Source of the DNA: Baffinella frigidus
Lineage: Eukaryota > Cryptophyceae > Cryptomonadales > Baffinellaceae
Assembly (NCBI GenBank): GCA_026770585.1
Contig: MU647044.1
Location: forward strand, 76,007-88,540
Length of the DNA stretch: 12,534 bases
Direction of reading: 5' to 3'
In this document: one piece after another, positions 6,458 through 11,671 of the stretch
How the letters are laid out: every line of letters starts with the position of its first letter
Position numbering within the stretch: the first letter of the stretch is position 1
Notes under the pieces: generated by a model
Databases searched by the model: none
What the model was told of the DNA's origin: nothing
What the model saw: the letters and a program-made list of their open reading frames with translations, nothing else
Program-made: the position numbers and the translations under genes

Positions 6458-6643
6458 CCAGAATGCTGGAGGGTCCTATTTAAAAGCTATGTTCTTTTAA
6501 AAGTGGGCATTCGTGTAGTAACTTTCGTTGATTGATCACGTTACTAGCCGTATATACGCCAGGCGCGAGGTTGCAACACCTTATCCTGGTATAAATATTT
6601 ACAACCCCACATATAAATAGGATCCTCCAGCGTTCTCGAGTGG
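6458..6643 (+). mobile_element. CCACTCGAG-ended MITE, copy 3
   Basis: The left end has lost CTCGA (CCAGAATGCTGGAGGGTCCT). The right end is intact (GCGTTCTCGAGTGG). The interior is close to copy 1, including GTGTAGTAACTTTCGTTGAT, GTTACTAGCCGTATAT and CCTGGTATAAATATTTACAA. It sits against exon-like copy 1 of the PDDLLAVR family and breaks it. Confidence 0.87.
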
Positions 6644-6739
6644 TCCCCCCGTACTCCGTACTGCTGTAAATCGTTTTGTACCACAGCGTTTTAATTTTGT
6701 ACCGCCTATAATCGACTTGTAGCGGATTTGGGCCTGCAC

Positions 6740-6790
6740 AGGGCCGACTCGGATGGAGTTGCCAGACGACCTCCTGGCGGTGCGACGGTC
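6740..6790 (+). pseudogene. Exon-like fragment, PDDLLAVR family, copy 2
   Basis: It reads TGPTRMELPDDLLAVRRS and then passes directly into a CCCGAAT/CCCGAAA telomere-variant tract through RHP codons. The coding match to 6400-6447 ends at this junction, so the fragment is truncated by telomere-like DNA. Confidence 0.58.
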
Positions 6791-6902
6791 CCGACACCCG
6801 ATTCCCGAATCCCGAAACCCGAATCCCGGATCCCGAAACCCGGAACCCGGAATGAGAAACCCGAAGCCGAACCACGAAACCCGAATCACGAAACACGAAA
6901 CA
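6791..6902 (+). repeat. Variant telomere tract, CCCGAAT / CCCGAAA / CCCGGAA
   Basis: Irregular 7-8-bp units (CCCGAAT, CCCGAAA, CCCGGAT, CACGAAA). Long plus- and minus-strand open frames (up to 138 codons) result from its low stop-codon density. Confidence 0.85.
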
Positions 6903-7008
6903 GAGCTGCTTACAGTACGGGTGGGCACCCTAGTTTCGTCGGGTGTTGCGGTAGGCAACACTCCGTAGGGAGCGACGTGATGCAGTACCAGAGCACCCGA
7001 TGTCGATG

Positions 7009-7437
7009 TTTCTGCGGGTTAATAGTGAGAGGGTCTGAAGTCACATTCGTAAAGCAACTTGTTTTTGGTACTATGCAATTGCAGGGTTATTGTTGAGACA
7101 GACGCACACACCTTCTGCAGGAGCTGCCACTCAAGGCTAGAAATGGGACCATTTTAAATGTGGGGTTGTTAAATTTAGTACCAGTCACGGGCAGGCTTGT
7201 TCACGTACCTGCGGGAATTTCCGCAGGTACGTGACCAAAAGCCCCTATTTGTGAGGAAATTACTTCACACCTTTTTTGGGGGGGTCACTTGTAAAAGATT
7301 CCCTGTTTTAAAATAGTCACACTTCCAGCCTCGAGTGGTGAGGCTGAGGAGAGCTCTCCTCAGCAATTTTATAGTACCAGAACGAGTTGCTTTACGAATA
7401 TAACTTCAGACCCTCTCACTATCAACCCGTAGAAACT
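7009..7437. repeat. Large fold-back enclosing a nested MITE
   Basis: Left arm about 7009-7084 (CGGGTTAATAGTGAGAGGGT, CTGAAGTCACATTCGTAAAG) pairs with right arm about 7361-7437 (CTTTACGAATATAACTTCAG, ACCCTCTCACTATCAACCCG). Between them lies a rearranged CCACTCGAG element, itself carrying a central palindrome, giving three concentric inverted repeats. Confidence 0.85.
7127..7338 (-). mobile_element. CCACTCGAG-ended MITE, copy 4 (inverted, rearranged)
   Basis: Ends are CCACTCAAGGCTAG and the inverse of CCAGCCTCGAGTGG. Near the left end, ATGTGGGGTTGTTAAATTTA followed by GTACCAG is the reverse complement of the conserved right-end block of copies 1-3. A perfect palindrome with 14-bp arms (TCACGTACCTGCGG, 7201-7234) sits inside. 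Confidence 0.72.
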
Positions 7438-7458
7438 TCTCCCGGAGCAGACGGAACT

Positions 7459-7484
7459 CCTTATTTGTCTATCGACAAATAAGG
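7459..7484. repeat. Perfect 11-bp stem hairpin
   Basis: CCTTATTTGTC and GACAAATAAGG surround a TATC loop. Confidence 0.75.
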
Positions 7485-7509
7485 GGCCTAGGAGGGGGCC
7501 TATGAAACA

Positions 7510-7558
7510 TTAGGTCCTAGGGGCCCTACGGCCTACCGTAGGCAATACCGTAGGCCTA
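7510..7558 (+). repeat. Partial repeat R with CCGTAGGC duplication
   Basis: TAGGTCCTAGGGGCCCTACG and CCTACCGTAGGCAAT align with the CCTATGACCCTATGGTAGGC region of repeat R at about 878-900. CCGTAGGC is present twice. Confidence 0.5.
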
Positions 7559-7627
7559 ACTACCCGGTTTTCAGGACGGCTAGCTCTGCCTCACTCAGGT
7601 TGACCGACTTTTCATACCCCCAAGCAG

Positions 7628-7810
7628 GAGCTGCAGTGGCCACCCGTTCTCCTAACCCTAAACACTAAACCCTAAACCCTAAACACTCAATACTAAACCC
7701 TAAACCCTAAACACTTAACCCTAAACCCTAAACCCTAAACCCTAAACCCTAAACCTTAGACCCTAAACAAGTGAAGAAAGAGTGGGCGTGGGATGGCTGG
7801 CGCGTTCTTG
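7628..7810 (+). pseudogene. ELQWPP exon, copy 1, split by telomere repeats
   Basis: After an AAGCAG edge it reads ELQWPPVL (7628-7651). The homology then stops at CCTAACCCTAAAC telomeric repeats and resumes at about 7767 with ACAAGTGAAGAAAGAG and GATGGCTGGCGCGTTCTT, the second half of the exon as seen at 7977-8015. About 5 bp of exon are missing at the junction, and a one-base insertion breaks the frame further on. This copy is dead. Confidence 0.65.
7651..7766 (+). repeat. Telomere repeat insertion inside an exon copy
   Basis: About 115 bp of CCCTAAA units with CACTAAA, CACTCAA and CCTTAGA variants, in the orientation of the chromosome-end array. The two halves of a recognisable exon flank it. 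Confidence 0.85.
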
Positions 7811-7825
7811 TTTTAAAACTTTAGG

Positions 7826-7945
7826 GTCTTGACCCCTAAACCCTAAAAAGGTCGAGGTAGACCCTAGACCCTAACCCCTAAACCCTAAACCCTAAACCCT
7901 AACCCCTGAACCCTAAATCATAAAAACCCAACCCTAAACCCTCAT
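7826..7945 (+). repeat. Interstitial CCCTAAA array
   Basis: Mixed CCCTAAA and CCCCTAAA units are interrupted by AAAAAGGTCGAGGTAGACC. A short TTTAGGGTC-TTGACCCCTAAA inverted junction lies at about 7822-7840. The array abuts exon copy 2. Confidence 0.88.
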
Positions 7946-7948
7946 CTG

Positions 7949-8040
7949 GAGTTGCAGTGGCTACCACTCGTGGAACAAGTGCGAAAAGAGCGGGAGTGGA
8001 TGGCTGGCGCGTTCTTCTTCTTCTTCTTCTTCTTTATTAC
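7949..8040 (+). pseudogene. ELQWPP exon, copy 2, with TTC expansion
   Basis: It reads ELQWLPLVEQVRKEREWMAG and then AF, followed by a run of Phe codons from a (TTC)n microsatellite at 8012-8034. Compared with copy 3, the changes are largely synonymous or conservative (Val/Ile, Arg/Lys, Lys/Gln, GAA/GAG, CCA/CCC, GCG/GCA). The AG edge is replaced by CTG, and the 3' half is replaced by the microsatellite. Confidence 0.62.
8012..8034 (+). repeat. (TTC)n microsatellite
   Basis: Seven TTC units plus a partial unit, lying where copies 1 and 3 have a single TTC after GCG or GCA. A longer (TTC)n tract at 11099-11126 is followed by similar sequence (TTACTCTCGAAACAGG there, TTACCCTC ... CGAGACAGG here). 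Confidence 0.85.
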
Positions 8041-8380
8041 CCTCAGAAAAAGACCTCGAGACAGGCCCCCCAGCCTTTTGAAAAGTGATCAACTTACCAC
8101 TGCTCTAATACCGCGATGTGGCGGGCGGTCTTGACTCCTTGGCTACGAGCCTCCACCGGAGTTTCCTCCGGCTTCACCCTATTCAGGCATAGTTCACTAT
8201 CTTTCGGGTCCCAACAAACATGCTCTTACTCAAACCTTTCACAGAAGATCCTGGTCGGTCGATGGTGCCGCCTCCTCCACGCTCCATCCCCATCCCTCAA
8301 CAGATTTCCTGCTCGTCTAACCAGTCTCAGCAGGGCTCTCAATCGCACCAACGTTTCTGAAACACACGCACCCCTAACAG
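8041..8380 (+). other. Non-coding stretch upstream of exon copy 3
   Basis: No repeat family is recognised. It is pyrimidine-rich toward the end and closes with CACCCCTAACAG, a plausible 3' splice site for the exon at 8381. A 141-codon ATG frame (8116-8541) crosses this region but runs through exon copy 3 in a different frame from the one conserved between copies, so I do not call it a gene. Confidence 0.45.
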
Positions 8381-8490
8381 GAGTTGCAGTGGCCGCCCCT
8401 CGTGGAGCGAATCAAGCAGGAGCGGGAGTGGATGGCTGCCGCATTCTCCACGCTCCGACCGTTCCTCCAAACCGGGAGCCAAAAGACCAA
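8381..8490 (+). pseudogene. ELQWPP exon, copy 3, most intact (110 nt)
   Basis: The exon lies between CCCCTAACAG and GTGAGCGC. It reads ELQWPPLVERIKQEREWMAA followed by AFSTLRPFLQTGSQKTK, then a GT donor. The first half is shared with copies 1 and 2, and the TLRPFL half with units at 8567, 8974 and 9188. The peptide is charged and probably helical, with no signal peptide or membrane segment. I do not recognise the family. It could be one internal exon of a larger gene whose other exons are elsewhere, or an exon remnant. Confidence 0.6.
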
Positions 8491-8529
8491 GTGAGCGCAT
8501 TTTTTGCCGCGTGGTGTTGGATGTGGGGG

Positions 8530-8552
8530 TTCGGGGTTTAGGGAGTAGGGCA
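8530..8552 (-). repeat. Short TTTAGGG-like tract
   Basis: TTCGGGGTTTAGGGAGTAGGG is oriented opposite to the chromosome-end array. It lies between a GTGAGC donor and the next TLRPFL unit, the same position as the longer tract at 9127-9170. Confidence 0.75.
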
Positions 8553-8566
8553 TATTGATCACACCG

Positions 8567-8613
8567 CACGCTCCGACCGTTTCTTGAAGCGGGGGCGGCG
8601 GGGCGAAAAGAAG
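8567..8613 (+). pseudogene. TLRPFL exon half, unit 2
   Basis: It reads TLRPFLEAGAAGRKE and is followed by GTGAGTCC. Upstream it has CATATTGATCACACCGCACG, matched at 9171-9190 (CATATCGATC ... CACACG). The unit lacks the ELQWPP half. Confidence 0.55.
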
Positions 8614-8648
8614 TGAGTCCCCCATACAGTGAGCTTCGCGGATTTTAC

Positions 8649-8781
8649 AGGGAAACGGTTTTGATTTAAAACTTTCTGGCAATGAGATTTACTACATACA
8701 ATGAGTTTTACTAGTAATATTAAAGCATTCGTGTAGTAAGTTTCATTGAATCCAATGGTTTTAAATTGAAACCGTTCCCCT
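8649..8781. repeat. Fold-back element, about 50-bp arms
   Basis: AGGGAAACGGTTTTGATTTA on the left pairs with TAAATTGAAACCGTTCCCCT on the right. The inner arms carry CAATGAGATTTACTACAT and its partner GTGTAGTAAGTTTCATTG, a variant of the window-wide GTGTAGTAA motif. It separates TLRPFL units 2 and 3. Confidence 0.83.
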
Positions 8782-8822
8782 ATAAGATTGGTCCATGCAT
8801 CTTCGTGGTACCTCGCGTTCTT

Positions 8823-8970
8823 CACGGAGGGCTCTAGGGGGGGGTATTCAAACGTCAATTTTTAAGGGGAAACGGTATTTAAAAGTCAATTTTTAGAGGG
8901 GAACGGCTCCAAAAACGACCCAATGGCTCCAAGAACGACCCTGGAATACCCCATCGCAGGGTCCTGCGTG
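8823..8970 (+). mobile_element. MITE-like element, G-run TIR family, copy 2
   Basis: CACGGAGGGCTCTAGGGG at the left and the inverse of its right end (CACGCAGGACCCTGCGATGG) are the TIRs. The interior matches 273-422, including AAAAGTCAATTTTTAGAGGG and the duplicated GGCTCCAA phrase. Its right end immediately precedes TLRPFL unit 3, truncating that unit on the left. Confidence 0.75.
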
Positions 8971-8973
8971 GCA

Positions 8974-9023
8974 ACACTCCGACCGTTTCTTGAAAGCGGG
9001 GCCAGCGGGAGCAAGCAGGCCAA
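8974..9023 (+). pseudogene. TLRPFL exon half, unit 3
   Basis: It reads TLRPFLESGASGSKQAK up to the donor (GCCAA then GTGAGTGCC). A 51-nt candidate intron (9024-9074) ends TTGATTCCAG, followed by a 15-nt candidate microexon (9075-9089, GAGCGAACAGCCGAA) and a second GTGAGTGCC donor. Confidence 0.57.
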
Positions 9024-9074
9024 GTGAGTGCCTTTCTGTTTCTCGATTCTCTCTGATGGGGTTATTGATTCCAG

Positions 9075-9089
9075 GAGCGAACAGCCGAA
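9075..9089 (+). pseudogene. 15-nt candidate microexon after unit 3
   Basis: It is bounded by CCAG and GTGAGTGCC. The equivalent segment after unit 4 (9288-9301, CCAAAAGGCGAGAA) is bounded by ATCAG and GTGAGTCCC and is 14 nt, so frame is not kept between the two. Confidence 0.35.
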
Positions 9090-9126
9090 GTGAGTGCCTT
9101 TTTTCCGCGTGATGTTTTGATTTGGG

Positions 9127-9170
9127 GGTTTAGGGTTTAGGGTTTAGGGATTAGGGTTTAGGGTTTAGGG
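9127..9170 (-). repeat. TTTAGGG tract, opposite orientation
   Basis: Six near-perfect TTTAGGG units (one ATTAGGG) oriented away from the terminal array. It lies between a GTGAGTGCC donor and TLRPFL unit 4. Confidence 0.93.
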
Positions 9171-9187
9171 CATATCGATCCTCCCAC

Positions 9188-9238
9188 ACGCTCCGACCGT
9201 TCCTCAAATGTGGGGGCAGGGGGGGCGAAAAGGCCAAG
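9188..9238 (+). pseudogene. TLRPFL exon half, unit 4
   Basis: It reads TLRPFLKCGGRGGEKAK up to GCCAA followed by GTGAGTCC. A 49-nt candidate intron (9239-9287) ends CATCAG before a 14-nt microexon-like segment. The order and spacing mirror unit 3, so the pair arose by duplication of an exon-intron-microexon block. Confidence 0.57.
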
Positions 9239-9287
9239 TGAGTCCCTTTTTTCTCTCGATTCGTTCTAAGATGGGGTTATTCATCAG

Positions 9288-9301
9288 CCAAAAGGCGAGA
9301 A
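9288..9301 (+). pseudogene. 14-nt candidate microexon after unit 4
   Basis: CCAAAAGGCGAGAA lies between CATCAG and GTGAGTCCC, the counterpart of 9075-9089. Confidence 0.35.
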
Positions 9302-9477
9302 GTGAGTCCCGTTTTGCTGCTTCATTATCTGGTGCATTTTTTTGATCCCAAGAGCGGGGGGTTGTGTAGATGGGTTCTTGTGTGGTCCCGCTCAGCTGTA
9401 TGCTTCCAGTAAAGCCACTTCCTCTCGGGTTCAGTAACGGCACTTTCTCTCGACGCTAACAGCCACGCCACACTCAG

Positions 9478-9497
9478 GAAAAAGGAGAAAGGAAAGG
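9478..9497 (+). pseudogene. Lys/Glu-rich microexon, copy 1 (20 nt)
   Basis: The edge CACTCAG precedes GAAAAAGGAGAAAGGAAAGG, which is followed by GTAAGA. The second copy is 14 nt and lacks 6 nt, a multiple of three. Upstream, TTTCTCTCGACGCTAACAGC resembles the TTTTCTCACGATTGCAG before copy 2. Confidence 0.45.
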
Positions 9498-9586
9498 GTA
9501 AGAAGTGTTGACACCACACCGCCTCGGGTGCTTAGTAACGTAACGTTATCTTCATTTTGGTTAAGGTCATTTTCTCACGATTGCAG

Positions 9587-9600
9587 GAAAAAGGAGAAAG
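9587..9600 (+). pseudogene. Lys/Glu-rich microexon, copy 2 (14 nt)
   Basis: CACGATTGCAG precedes GAAAAAGGAGAAAG, which is followed by GTAAGGGCC. These are strong consensus-like 3' and 5' splice sites around a 14-nt segment. Confidence 0.5.
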
Positions 9601-9663
9601 GTAAGGGCCAGAAGGGGTTTGCAAGTAAACCGGAGATTGACGCGAGTGCGGTTCAAGCCCCCT

Positions 9664-9886
9664 ACACCCCAAACCCCAAACCCAAACCCCAAACACTGAA
9701 CCCTGAACCCTGAACACCAAACACCAAACACCAAACACCAAACACCAAACACCCAACACCACCCCAAATCTCAAACCCCAAACCCCAGACCCCAAACCCC
9801 ACCCCAAAACCTAAACCCCAAATCCGAAACCCCAAACCCCAAACCCCAAACCCCAAGCCCCAAACCCCAAACCCCAAACCCTAAAC
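9664..9886 (+). repeat. Variant telomere array, CCCCAAA / CACCAAA
   Basis: Blocks of CCCCAAA, CCCTGAA, CACCAAA and CCCCAAA again. Long minus-strand frames (GFGVWGLGF-type) are produced by the 7-bp repeat. Confidence 0.93.
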
Positions 9887-9970
9887 CAGGTTCACGCTGA
9901 GGTGACGTTTGAGGACTTTCGGTGGGCGCTGGGATGCGTTCGGAGCCGCTCGTTTACGGACGCTGGACGG

Positions 9971-10160
9971 TACCTTCCCCCCAGGACAGCTTGCTGCGCC
10001 AGAGGGCTCGAAACATCCACTTTTGACAACGTTCAGGGGACATGCCCTGAAACCTAAAGTCAACGACGCCAGATCTGGCGTGGATAAGTCGTCGGTTTCC
10101 CTCGAGCTCTCTGGCGTGGTAGTGCGAAGAGTCTTCTAAGCCCCTCGGTGTCGACGACCT
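9971..10160 (+). repeat. Duplicated block, left copy
   Basis: Over 9971-10137 it differs from 10561-10727 at only three bases. All three are transitions and all sit at the left TIR boundary of the embedded 126-bp element (TTGCTGCGCC here, TTACCACGCC there). Similarity continues, more diverged, to about 10190. Offset between copies is 590 bp. Confidence 0.93.
9994..10119 (-). mobile_element. 126-bp TIR element, copy D (damaged left TIR)
   Basis: The right end CTGGCGTGG is followed by TA. The left end is mutated to CTGCGCCAG and its TA to TG. The centre is GCCAGATCTGGCG. The minus strand is open throughout and reads VDFRFQGMSPERCQKWMFR. Confidence 0.85.
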
Positions 10161-10258
10161 AGCCACACAGAGGGCTACGAAGGGATAATCCTCCGGATAA
10201 TCCACCGACTAGTACAAGCCGCTCGTTTACGCCGGACGGTAGAGCACGTCCCCTATTC

Positions 10259-10329
10259 GTTGACTTTAGGTTTCAGGGCATGTCCCCTGAACGTTGTCAA
10301 AAGTGGATGGTTCGAGCCCTCTGGCGTGG
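10259..10329 (+). mobile_element. Half copy of the 126-bp element
   Basis: Only the 71 bp ending CCCTCTGGCGTGG are present, followed by TA. The other half is replaced by unrelated sequence (GCCGCTCGTTTACG ... GGACGG) that also occurs left of copy D at about 9945-9970. Confidence 0.85.
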
Positions 10330-10653
10330 TAAGCTGTCCTGGGGGGAAGGTAGAGCAAGTCCCCCATTAGTTGGCACTCCTGGAAGGTCGAAAACTCCGA
10401 AACTTCTACGTACTTTTAGTCAACCTTTGTACCAGGAGTTCGTTTAAACGGACGGATCGTGTAGTAAAAATCGATGTTTACTATACGAGTTGACTAAAAG
10501 TACGTAGAAGTTTGGCAGTTTTCGACCTTCAAAGAGTGCCAACTAAGAGGGGACGTGCGCTACCTTCCCCCCAGGACAGCTTACCACGCCAGAGGGCTCG
10601 AAACATCCACTTTTGACAACGTTCAGGGGACATGCCCTGAAACCTAAAGTCAA
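10259..10653. repeat. 395-bp palindrome, ~165-bp arms
   Basis: The left arm 10259-10424 is the reverse complement of 10489-10653 with scattered mismatches. The spacer is 64 bp. The arms include half of a 126-bp element, the GGACAGCTTACC flank and the TTGGCACTC ... CTACGTACTTTTAGTCAAC segment. The spacer carries GTGTAGTAAAAATCGATG. The left arm ends where the element is cut in half (10259). Confidence 0.92.
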
Positions 10654-10750
10654 CGACGCCAGATCTGGCGTGGATAAGTCGTCGGTTTCCCTCGAGCTCT
10701 CTGGCGTGGTAGTGCGAAGAGTCTTCTAAGCGCCTTGGTTTCAACGACTT
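10561..10750 (+). repeat. Duplicated block, right copy
   Basis: Near-identical partner of 9971-10160. It forms the right arm of the palindrome and carries the intact 126-bp element. Confidence 0.93.
10584..10709 (-). mobile_element. 126-bp TA-flanked TIR element, copy D' (intact)
   Basis: CCACGCCAGAG at the left, CTCTGGCGTGG at the right, with TA on both sides (10582-10583 and 10710-10711). Host flanks CAGCT and GTGCGAAGAGTC match an element-free locus at 11451-11470, which confirms the element boundaries and a 2-bp TA target duplication. Confidence 0.92.
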
Positions 10751-10914
10751 AGCCACACAGCGGGCTGTGCAGGGATTTTTGGTGGACAATCCACCGACTG
10801 TCCGTTACCTTATCCGTAGGAACCCCCCTATGTCCCTACGGATTGCCTACCGTAGGGTCCTAGGTCTTATCGCTCATGGGTTATTCAAAATCCCTTCGAA
10901 GTCAGCTGTGTGGA
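10750..10914 (-). repeat. Repeat R, copy 2, within a fold-back
   Basis: 10804-10912 is the reverse complement of 829-940. The left border CACACAGCGGGCTGTGCAGG resembles the inverse of the right border (CTTCGAAGTCAGCTGTGTGG), so R is an inverted-repeat element of about 160 bp. Its inner hairpin is ATCCGTAGG ... CCTACGGAT. Confidence 0.75.
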
Positions 10915-10994
10915 GAAGGCCCAAATCCACTTTTTGTTCAGCAGGTGGACGGTACTACGCGGGATGGACTTCAGGCTTTAGTATTCCTTTTAAG

Positions 10995-11077
10995 TGGCAA
11001 CTTTTGCCAGATTCGCTCCGTACCTAAAGGACAAGACCGGATAAATTCAGTACTTTTTTCACAGCAAAAGTTGCCCA
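10995..11077. repeat. Short inverted repeat
   Basis: GTGGCAACTTTTGC near 10995 pairs with GCAAAAGTTGCCCA near 11064. Open plus-strand frames of 86-91 codons cross it, with no recognised domain. Confidence 0.5.
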
Positions 11078-11095
11078 AATGGCTCCACCAAACGA

Positions 11096-11098
<3 letters not shown>

Positions 11099-11126
<28 letters not shown>
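11099..11126 (+). repeat. (TTC)9 microsatellite
   Basis: About nine TTC units between CGATAC and TTTCTTACTCTCG. The downstream flank resembles that of the (TTC)n tract at 8012-8034. Confidence 0.88.
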
Positions 11127-11127
<1 letters not shown>

Positions 11128-11431
11128 TCTTACTCTCGAAACAGGTCCTAAACCAGGCCCTTGAGCCTTGAGTTGAATGATACAATAGTCTATGAGCCTG
11201 AACAAACGGGCCCGCCTCGGAGACGTGAGCTAGAGAGATTGATAATTTATTGCCAAACAACCAGCGTCAGCGCCGCACATGCTACGCATTGTGCCACTTA
11301 CTGTACCCTGTGTCGGCCGCTCATTCGAGCATTTTCTGGATGGATTCTAACTCCACCTCCTACAGACGTGAGCTACCCAACGACACCTCAGGGTATCGTT
11401 GGGATTTCTAAAGCCTGGACTGGAGACCGCG
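11127..11431. other. Unassigned stretch
   Basis: No repeat family is recognised except two GACGTGAGCTA phrases (11224 and 11366). A 104-codon plus frame (11161-11475) has no domain, and its end overlaps repeated DNA. I cannot support a gene. Confidence 0.35.
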
Positions 11432-11518
11432 TAGTGCCTTCCCCCCAGGTCAGCTTCGTTCGAAAAGTCCTCTAAGCTTCTTTCGAAAAGTCCTCTAAGC
11501 GCCTCGATTTCAACGACT
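11432..11518 (+). repeat. Element-free relative of the duplicated block (empty site)
   Basis: CCTTCCCCCCAGGTCAGCTT is followed directly by CGTTCGAAAAGTCCTCTAAG, whereas both duplicated blocks carry the 126-bp element at that point. The downstream TAAGCGCCTCGATTTCAACG matches the blocks after their element. A 23-bp tandem duplication of TTCGAAAAGTCCTCTAAGC (11459 and 11482) is present here only. Confidence 0.85.
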
Positions 11519-11532
11519 GCGCGGGCGGATAA

Positions 11533-11671
11533 CCACTTAGCAGCGAGCGAAGACCTTTTCACCTTGAAATCAAGGTAAAATTCCGGTTAGGTTCCAGGGC
11601 AATGGATAAGATTCCTGTACAAATCGTTTAGATGGACTGTATCCGTGAAGCACCCCGTGGCTGCTAAGTGG
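11533..11671 (+). mobile_element. 139-bp CCACTTAGC-ended MITE, copy 2
   Basis: Ends are CCACTTAGCAGC and GCTGCTAAGTGG, a perfect 12-bp TIR. It has the same length and orientation as 4517-4655. The right end meets the start of the satellite. Confidence 0.87.

Noticed and set aside
8116-8541. 141-codon plus-strand frame with an Arg/Ser-rich start resembling a targeting peptide
   Set aside because: It crosses the ELQWPP exon copy in a different frame from the one conserved among copies. No independent support is seen.
9532-9877. Minus-strand GFGVWGLGF repeat frames
   Set aside because: Translations of the CCCCAAA/CACCAAA array.
10876-11151. 91-codon plus frame with a poly-Leu tail
   Set aside because: It begins in repeat R, crosses an inverted repeat and ends in a (TTC)n tract. 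There is no sign of constraint.
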